Source: Chloroflexota bacterium
GTDB lineage: Bacteria > Chloroflexota > Limnocylindria > Limnocylindrales > CSP1-4
Length of the DNA: 5,137 bases
Direction of reading: 5' to 3'
Assembly: GCA_021786915.1 (NCBI GenBank)
Contig: JAJYMP010000488.1
Coordinates: 1 to 5,137, forward strand
This document shows, piece by piece, positions 1 through 5,137 of the stretch. Made by a program: the position numbers and the translations under genes. Under the pieces are notes generated by a model. It worked only from the letters and a program-made list of their open reading frames with translations. It did no database searches and was not told where the DNA came from. Every line of letters starts with the position of its first letter. The stretch's first letter is position 1.

Positions 1-602
1 TAGAGGTCCGGCCGGTACGGGCCGAGCTCCTCGGCGGCCGCCTGGATCGCCGCATCCATGTCGGCGCCCAGGCCACCGCTCGGCACCTGCACGAGGCCCT
101 CTAGGACGGACAGGAGGCCAAGTCTCCTGCAGCCCTCGACGAACTCGCCGACCATGTCGGCCCGACGGGACGCGGGCTGGTCCGGCCGCCAGATGACCAA
201 GAACTTGAGCGCCCTGGCCCCCCGCTCGGCCAGCGCGTCGGTCATCGCGTCCCGGTCGAGCTCGCTCCATTCCAGGACTCCGCCGGGAGGCTGTGTGAAG
301 CGGTCCACCGCCACGATGAGGCCACAGCTGGGCGAGAGCGCCCCCGTCTGGCTGATCGCTGCGAGGCCGTAGTCCCGATCGACGAGCATCGCGGAGGCGG
401 CCGGCGAGAGGGCTCGGGCGACCGCGACCTTGAAGTCGCGCAGATCCTGGTCGGTCCCGGGACTTCCCGCCGCGACCAGGAGGGTTCGCAACGTCTCCCG
501 TTGGTCGATGGCCAGCATGGCGAAGCTGCCACTGGGTCGCGCGAGCACGCTCAGGGACGGCGAAGCCGCAGTCCTGGCGCCTGAATCAAGCCCCTCCGGC
601 AT
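1..602 (-). CDS. YihT/LacD-type class I aldolase, C-terminus cut by window edge
   Basis: The frame is open from an ATG at 602 to the left edge and gives 200 residues of a protein that is usually about 290-300 long. Residues 26-36 (SFAMLAIDQRE), 56-75 (DFKVAVARALSP to MLVD), 131-139 (ALKFLVIWR) and the final ELGPYRPDL line up, from memory, with E. coli YihT, sulfofructose-1-phosphate aldolase. LacD (tagatose-1,6-bisphosphate aldolase) is a more distant match. These enzymes cleave a ketose phosphate into dihydroxyacetone phosphate and an aldehyde in the cytoplasm. The Schiff-base lysine of YihT lies in a DLYKVE motif, so here it would fall just past the edge; the last two bases (TA) fit the expected Tyr. 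The start is supported by AAGGA six bases upstream. The gene lies 91 bp downstream of the enolase-superfamily gene on the same strand, with its own putative operator. Family assignment is strong. Substrate is open because the sulfonate-binding residues are outside the window. Confidence 0.85.
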   Translation of the reverse strand, partial: MPEGLDSGARTAASPSLSVLARPSGSFAMLAIDQRETLRTLLVAAGSPGTDQDLRDFKVAVARALSPAASAMLVDRDYGLAAISQTGALSPSCGLIVAVDRFTQPPGGVLEWSELDRDAMTDALAERGARALKFLVIWRPDQPASRRADMVGEFVEGCRRLGLLSVLEGLVQVPSGGLGADMDAAIQAAAEELGPYRPDL

Positions 603-608
603 CGGTCA

Positions 609-613
609 TCCTT
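609..613 (-). promoter_or_regulatory. Shine-Dalgarno site of the aldolase gene
   Basis: The minus strand reads AAGGA here, followed by six bases and then the ATG at 602. This fixes the start of the aldolase. A nearer ATG at 607-609 is in a different frame. Confidence 0.7.
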
Positions 614-631
614 GCTACGCTGACTTCGTCG

Positions 632-649
632 TGAGATATCGTATACGAT
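632..649. promoter_or_regulatory. Putative GntR-type operator upstream of the aldolase
   Basis: ATCGTATACGAT at 638-649 is a perfect 12-bp palindrome centred on GTA|TAC. It overlaps the word TGAGATATCGTATA (632-645), which recurs unchanged at 1847-1860. The site lies about 30 bases upstream of the aldolase ATG, where a repressor would overlap the promoter or early transcript. GTATAC-centred palindromes are typical operators of FadR-subfamily GntR regulators, for example UxuR/ExuR of sugar-acid genes. No regulator gene is in the window, so the family assignment is inference. The AT-rich core stands out from the GC-rich surroundings. Confidence 0.6.
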
Positions 650-693
650 TTGTGCGAGCTCTCCGCGGCCGACGCATCCTCACAGTCCGAGCC

Positions 694-1809
694 CTAGATA
701 CTCGCCCGGTACGTTTGCGCCACTCGATAGCGATCGACGGCCGCCGGGTCCAGCGCGACGCCGATCCCCGGAGCCGTCGGGGCCACGATCTCGCCGCCCT
801 CGATGGTGATCCATTCGTGGAACAACCGGTACGAGAGGTCGATCTCATACTCCGGGACCGTCATCTCGACGGCCATGACGGACGGAAACGCGGCCGCCAA
901 ATGGACGTGGATCTCCGGGAAGACGTGCGGTAGGACCGGCACGGCGCGTGTGCTCGCCATCCCGCACACCTTGGCCGCCTCGCTGAGGCCGCCCATCGTG
1001 GTCGCGTCGACCCGAAGGACGTCGGGGACGAGGATACCGAACAGGTGATCGAACGCCCATCGCCCAACCGCGTCCTCGCCCAGGGCGAGCGCTATCCCCG
1101 TTGCGGCGCGCAGTGGCGGCGCGAGGTGGATGAGCTCCGGTGCGAAGGGGTCCTCGAGGAATGAGAGGCCGAGGGCGCTCCACGATCGCACGGTCGGGAC
1201 GACGTCGAACAGCGTCCGCCACGCCCAGTGGGCGTCATACGCGAGCCGAGCGCGGCCGTCGATCGCCTCGGCCGCCGCGGTCAGGAGCCCCGTGTCTTCT
1301 GCCAGATCGCCGGCTGCGATCTTGATCGTCCCGAAGCCCCGAGCGACGTAGTCGTCCACCTCGCGTGCGAGGTCATCAGTGGTCTTGCCGACCGCTGGGT
1401 ATCCCCCGGCCACGGTGAGTGGGGCCCGGTACCTGGCGCCGCCGAGCAGCTGCCAGATCGGCATCCCCGCAACCTGCGCCTTGATGTCCCACAAGGCGAT
1501 GTCGACCAGGCTCAGCGCCCGCATGAAGACGCCACGCCCTGCAATCGTCAGGTTCCGGTAGTAGAGCCGTTCCCACAACGCCTCCGTCATCAGTGGATCG
1601 GCGCCGAGCAGAAGCGGTGCGAGGTTGCGATCGACGATGGCCCCGATCGGGGCATTGCGCGTCATCCCGAAGCCGATCCCGGCAAGCCCGGCGTCCGTCT
1701 CGATGGTGACGATCGTGTACTCGCGGGACTCGAACCGGAGCTCACCCATCACGATCGGTCGCGCCAGGGGAATGTCACAGGTATCCGTCCGAACGCCGGT
1801 GATCCGCAT
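694..1809 (-). CDS. Enolase-superfamily (MR/MLE type) sugar-acid dehydratase or epimerase
   Basis: This 371-residue protein has the usual length for the mandelate racemase/muconate lactonizing enzyme family. The N-terminal capping domain is about residues 1-125 and the barrel follows. Metal ligands are D192 (YDAHW), E219 (FLEDP) and E245 (LGED). D268 (VDATTMGG) and H295 (PHVFPEIH) form the His-Asp dyad and E315 follows. Spacing matches mandelate racemase (D195, E221, E247, D270, H297, E317) with a constant offset from E219 onward. K163 aligns with the second lysine of the KxK motif, while the first is Thr161. Members abstract the proton alpha to a carboxylate; with this dyad most are acid-sugar dehydratases or epimerases. 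The ATG at 1809 has only a weak ribosome site (GAG next to it). The open frame continues to 1971, but that stretch crosses the shared operator and has no family character, so I excluded it. It is divergent from the lactonase-like gene and upstream of the aldolase. The substrate is not readable. Confidence 0.88.
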   Translation of the reverse strand: MRITGVRTDTCDIPLARPIVMGELRFESREYTIVTIETDAGLAGIGFGMTRNAPIGAIVDRNLAPLLLGADPLMTEALWERLYYRNLTIAGRGVFMRALSLVDIALWDIKAQVAGMPIWQLLGGARYRAPLTVAGGYPAVGKTTDDLAREVDDYVARGFGTIKIAAGDLAEDTGLLTAAAEAIDGRARLAYDAHWAWRTLFDVVPTVRSWSALGLSFLEDPFAPELIHLAPPLRAATGIALALGEDAVGRWAFDHLFGILVPDVLRVDATTMGGLSEAAKVCGMASTRAVPVLPHVFPEIHVHLAAAFPSVMAVEMTVPEYEIDLSYRLFHEWITIEGGEIVAPTAPGIGVALDPAAVDRYRVAQTYRASI

Positions 1810-1846
1810 CTCTGGCAACTCACATTGAGGTGGACTCGGTCGGTGT

Positions 1847-1860
1847 TGAGATATCGTATA
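1847..1860. promoter_or_regulatory. Second copy of the operator-like word in the divergent intergenic region
   Basis: TGAGATATCGTATA is identical to 632-645. Here the right arm of the palindrome has decayed (TATTGC in place of TACGAT), so only the left half-site is conserved. It sits in the 97-bp gap between the divergent enolase-superfamily gene (ATG at 1809) and the lactonase-like gene (GTG at 1907), 37 and 46 bases from them. One bound regulator could control both directions. On the minus strand the word contains TATACGAT, which could also serve as a -10 element, so a shared promoter box is an alternative reading. No convincing -35 was seen. Confidence 0.5.
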
Positions 1861-1894
1861 TTGCACGCCAAGCGACCATCGAACGGAGCCGATC

Positions 1895-1900
1895 GAGGAG
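1895..1900 (+). promoter_or_regulatory. Shine-Dalgarno site selecting a GTG start
   Basis: GAGGAG is followed by six bases and then GTG at 1907. This strong site decides for GTG as the start of the lactonase-like gene over the in-frame ATG at 1994, which would cut off the conserved N-terminal strand. Confidence 0.75.
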
Positions 1901-1906
1901 ACGCGA

Positions 1907-2731
1907 GTGGCTGAGGCAAGCCGCGACCGAACGGGGGCCACCTGGCGCATTCGAGCGCTCGACACGGGCACGTCGCTGCTCGAGAAGTCGATGCTGACCT
2001 ACACCTCGGGCTTCGGCGAAATCGCACGGATCCCGCGCATCATCTGGGTCCTGACTGGCCCGACCACCGTGATCGTCGACACGAGCGTGGCAACCCACGG
2101 CCGGCCGTCAGAGTTCATCGGGGAGGACTTCACCAGGTTGCCGGAGCAGGTCCCCGCCCATGCGCTCCATCGCGCAGGTGTCGACCCGAAGGACGTCGAG
2201 TTCGTCGTGCTGACGCACCTGCATTGGGACCACGCAGGGAACTGCGACCTCTTCCCGGACGCCCGGGTACTCGTCCAGCGGACCGAGATGCGATATGCCG
2301 CGGCGCCCGGACGGTTCTTCGAGAAGTCATTCCTCTCGGCACCCGGAGGCTGGCCACACGCGCCGTATCTCGTCCCGAACATCGAGCTGCTCGATGGTCC
2401 GACGACGATTGCGCCGGGTCTCTCGGTCCTTCCGGTCCCAGGGCACACGCCCGGTTCGCAGGCAGTCGTGGCGGCCACGGCGGAGGGCACCTTCGGCATC
2501 TCAGGCGACGCCGTGTGCACCTACGAGAACGTGGAGCGGGACCTCCCGCCCGGGTTCCACGTCGACGTCGACGCATCGATGGACTCGATGGACCGGATGC
2601 GCGCGGCTGCGGACTACCTGCTGCCCTCCCACGACTACGCCGTCCTCAGCGACGGCTTCACGACCGAGATCGGCCCGGCGCATGTCGAGCGCGGCAGGCT
2701 GACGCCGCGGTGGCCCTCCAGCGGGACCTAG
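1907..2731 (+). CDS. Metallo-beta-lactamase-fold hydrolase, lactonase type
   Basis: This is a 274-residue cytoplasmic protein with no signal peptide. Zinc ligands are all present: HLHWDH at 104-109 (H104, H106, D108, H109), H180 in PGHTPGS, D201 in SGDAV and H242 in PSHDY. Order and spacing fit the N-acyl homoserine lactonase-like group of the metallo-beta-lactamase fold, whose members hydrolyse lactones and other esters. The N-terminal pattern RIRALDTGT, then KSMLTY about ten residues on, is typical of that group and supports the GTG start. Being divergent from an acid-sugar enzyme with a shared operator-like word argues for a catabolic lactonase (sugar lactone to acid) rather than quorum quenching, but this is inference. 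The stop codon TAG (2729-2731) is made of two target bases plus the first base of the IS630 element. Removing the element with one TA also leaves TAG, so the insertion does not alter the protein. Confidence 0.85.
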   Translation: MAEASRDRTGATWRIRALDTGTSLLEKSMLTYTSGFGEIARIPRIIWVLTGPTTVIVDTSVATHGRPSEFIGEDFTRLPEQVPAHALHRAGVDPKDVEFVVLTHLHWDHAGNCDLFPDARVLVQRTEMRYAAAPGRFFEKSFLSAPGGWPHAPYLVPNIELLDGPTTIAPGLSVLPVPGHTPGSQAVVAATAEGTFGISGDAVCTYENVERDLPPGFHVDVDASMDSMDRMRAAADYLLPSHDYAVLSDGFTTEIGPAHVERGRLTPRWPSSGT

Positions 2732-3810
2732 TGTCGCGCGCCGGAATCGACTTGCGTCTTCCGGATCGCCTTGGCGAGGATCTCGTCGGGGGTCTTCACC
2801 CAGGTGAACGGGCTGGCGCCGTCGTTCCACTGTCGGGCGAACCCCTCGATGGCGGCGACGAGGGCCCGGACGCTCTCGAAGCTGCCGCGCCGGAGCGCCT
2901 GGCGGCTGAGGATGCCGAACCAGGTCTCGACCTGGTTCATCCAGGATGCCGAGGTCGGGGTGAAGTGGAAGTGGAAGCGCCTGTGGCGGGCCAGCCACGT
3001 CTGGATCTCGGGCGTCTTGTGGGTCGACACGTTGTCGAGGATGACGTGGATCTGGCGACGCGGGTAGGTCCGGGCGAGGAGGTTGAGGAAGTCGAGGAAC
3101 TCGACCGCACGGTGCCGCGCCGTGGTCCGGGTCGTGACGGTGCCGGTCGCGACCTCGAGCGCGGCCGACAGGACGAGGGTGCCGTTGCGCTTGTAGTCGT
3201 GGGTCTGGCGCTCGACCTGGCCGGGCCTCATCGGCAGCATCGGCCGGGTCCGGTCGAGGGCCCGGATCTGGGTCTCCTCGTCGACGCTGAGCACGATCGC
3301 CCGCTCGGGCGGGTTGAGGTAGAGCCCGACCACGTCGGTGACCTTGGCCACCAGCTCGGGGTCCCGGCTGAACTTGAAGGTCTCGGTCCGGTGGGGCTTG
3401 GGCCGGCCCTCCCGCCAGATCCGCCCGACGGTCGAGGCGCTGACCCCGACCCTGCGGGCCAGGCGCGCCCGGCTCCAGTGGGTCGTCGCGTCGTCGGGAG
3501 GGCTGAGGGTCTCGGCGAGCACCCGCTCGCGGACCTCGCGCCCGTACGTCCTGGGCCGCCCGGGGTGGGGCGCGTCGGCGAGGCCCTCGAGGCCCCGCTC
3601 CCTGAACCGCCGCCGCCAGAGCAGGACGGTCGGGACGCTCACGCCGAGCTCCTCGGCGACGTCGACGTGGGCGGCGCCCTCGGCCGCCCGCAGGATGATC
3701 CGCGCCCGCATCGCGGTGCGCTGCCCGGTCGTGCCGGCCCGGGTCATCGCCCGCAGGGCCTCGGCCTCGTGCTCACTGACGGCCAACGGGGGAGCCGGAT
3801 GCGCCGCCAT
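2728..3810 (-). CDS. IS630-family DDE transposase
   Basis: This is a 360-residue transposase counted from the ATG at 3810. Two helix-turn-helix segments lie at about residues 47-76 (VAEELGVSVPTVLLWRRRF) and 113-135 (LARRVGVSASTVGRIW). The DDE catalytic triad is D177 (LSVDEETQI), D259 (VILDNVSTHK) and E295 (SWMNQVETWFG), with 35 residues between the second Asp and the Glu, in the range for IS630. The ATG at 3810 fits the family N-terminus and follows a possible promoter. An in-frame ATG at 3852 abuts the inverted repeat with no ribosome site, and one at 3885 lies outside the element, so both are less likely. The stop TAG (2728-2730 on the plus strand reads CTA) is outside the element: the last sense codon is its terminal three bases and the target TA plus C supplies the stop. 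Confidence 0.9.
   Translation of the reverse strand: MAAHPAPPLAVSEHEAEALRAMTRAGTTGQRTAMRARIILRAAEGAAHVDVAEELGVSVPTVLLWRRRFRERGLEGLADAPHPGRPRTYGREVRERVLAETLSPPDDATTHWSRARLARRVGVSASTVGRIWREGRPKPHRTETFKFSRDPELVAKVTDVVGLYLNPPERAIVLSVDEETQIRALDRTRPMLPMRPGQVERQTHDYKRNGTLVLSAALEVATGTVTTRTTARHRAVEFLDFLNLLARTYPRRQIHVILDNVSTHKTPEIQTWLARHRRFHFHFTPTSASWMNQVETWFGILSRQALRRGSFESVRALVAAIEGFARQWNDGASPFTWVKTPDEILAKAIRKTQVDSGARH
2729..2730. repeat. TA target duplication, left copy (partner at 3868-3869)
   Basis: TA directly abuts both element ends; with the outer C (2728) and G (3870) it reconstructs CTAG. Counting these bases extends perfect end identity to 16 bases, which is why the element could be mistaken for one starting at CTAG. 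The two-base TA duplication known for IS630 sets the border used here. Confidence 0.8.
2731..2754 (+). repeat. IS630 terminal inverted repeat, left end
   Basis: The end begins GTGTCGCGCGCCG and matches the reverse complement of 3844-3867 at 21 of 24 positions, with the first 13 identical. The last codons of the transposase lie inside this repeat. Confidence 0.9.
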
Positions 3811-3817
3811 GCTCCGC

Positions 3818-3846
3818 ACGATAGGCTGATCCGATTCAAGAATCAA
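3818..3846 (-). promoter_or_regulatory. Possible transposase promoter
   Basis: On the minus strand TTGATT (3841-3846) and TATCGT (3818-3823) are 17 bases apart, each matching the bacterial consensus at four of six positions. The ATG at 3810 follows seven bases after the -10, so transcription could begin at or next to the start codon and give a leaderless message, consistent with the poor ribosome site. A short inverted repeat, GATTC-AA-GAATC (3833-3844), overlaps the spacer. The evidence is weak pattern matching only. Confidence 0.3.
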
Positions 3847-3867
3847 GCCCATTGCGGCGCGCGACAC
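3844..3867 (-). repeat. IS630 terminal inverted repeat, right end
   Basis: Read on the minus strand it begins GTGTCGCGCGCCG and pairs with 2731-2754, with three mismatches. It is at the promoter end of the transposase gene. Confidence 0.9.
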
Positions 3868-3926
3868 TAGGCCTGCATCCGGCACCGATCCTGCCGACCC
3901 AATCGGACGCGGCGGACGCTACGAGT

Positions 3927-3954
3927 CCCGGCGAGAGAGCGGGCGGGCGCCGGG
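3927..3954. terminator. Weak hairpin between convergent genes
   Basis: CCCGGCG (3927-3933) and CGCCGGG (3948-3954) can pair as a seven-bp GC stem with a 14-base loop. There is no T-tract on either strand. It lies in the short gene-free stretch 3870-3975 downstream of the kinase remnant, where a terminator for the two originally convergent genes would be expected. In DNA this GC-rich such stems also arise by chance. Confidence 0.2.
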
Positions 3955-3975
3955 CACCCCGCGGCCGAGCCTGGG

Positions 3976-5137
<1,162 letters not shown>

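Larger units (their letters stand above)
2731..3867 (-). mobile_element. Complete IS630-family insertion sequence
   Basis: The element is 1137 bp, bounded by imperfect inverted repeats and flanked by TA on both sides, with the outer context C-TA ... TA-G. The undisturbed target was therefore CTAG. TA duplication and preference for CTAG are established traits of IS630. It carries one full-length DDE transposase on the minus strand with all catalytic residues and both ends intact, so it looks recent and possibly active. It separates the lactonase-like gene from the kinase remnant, which would otherwise have been about 107 bases apart in convergent orientation. Confidence 0.92.

Noticed and set aside
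430..933. Plus-strand open frames of up to 167 codons over the aldolase start and the enolase-superfamily gene end
   Set aside because: Arg-rich shadow translation opposite two well-supported genes and across the operator; no ribosome site or homology.
1810..1971. N-terminal extension of the enolase-superfamily protein by 54 residues
   Set aside because: It would cross the shared operator-like word and overlap the start of the divergent gene. The family N-terminus begins at MRITGVRT.
583..3850. The 11-base word GAATCAAGCCC at 583-593 and 3840-3850
   Set aside because: One copy is in aldolase codons and the other near the IS end; the flanks are unrelated, so this is probably chance.
2224..3870. 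A 548-codon plus-strand open frame across the lactonase-like gene end and the whole IS element
   Set aside because: It is antisense to the transposase, has low-complexity Arg/Pro/Gly/Asp-rich content and no family features. Long antisense frames are expected opposite GC-rich genes.

Overview
The window is strongly GC-rich bacterial DNA, with G or C at most third codon positions and a GTG start. This suits a soil or sediment Actinomycetota or Chloroflexota genome, but nothing here fixes the phylum. It reads as a small carbohydrate-acid catabolic locus disturbed by two mobile elements.

Left part (1-2731), apparently intact. On the minus strand there is a class I aldolase of the YihT/LacD type, which runs off the left edge just before its expected Schiff-base lysine. 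Upstream of it on the same strand is an enolase-superfamily (mandelate racemase/muconate lactonizing type) enzyme with a complete metal site and His-Asp dyad. Divergent from that, on the plus strand, is a metallo-beta-lactamase-fold hydrolase of the lactonase type with a full zinc-ligand set. The two gaps in front of the minus-strand genes (603-693 and 1810-1906) share an identical 14-base word. In the first gap it sits in a perfect 12-bp palindrome centred on GTATAC, which resembles operators of FadR-subfamily GntR regulators. The three genes therefore look like one regulon.

Middle (2731-3867). A complete IS630-family element has 24-bp imperfect inverted repeats, one minus-strand DDE transposase and a TA target duplication within a CTAG target. 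It landed inside the TAG stop codon of the lactonase-like gene, and its own first base restores that stop. On its other strand the transposase borrows its stop codon from the target site.

Right part (3870-5137). A minus-strand FGGY-family sugar kinase keeps its C-terminal two thirds. It lacks its N-terminal domain and has one frameshift, most simply explained at a run of six Gs. It abuts, near 5000-5003, a plus-strand fragment of an integrase-core transposase that also lacks its start. This junction is either a deletion scar or an assembly join.

Taken together, lactonase, acid dehydratase/epimerase, sugar kinase and aldolase would make a plausible route from a sugar lactone or acid to three-carbon products. 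That is an inference: the substrate cannot be read from this window. The YihT resemblance of the aldolase raises sulfosugar breakdown as one option to test.
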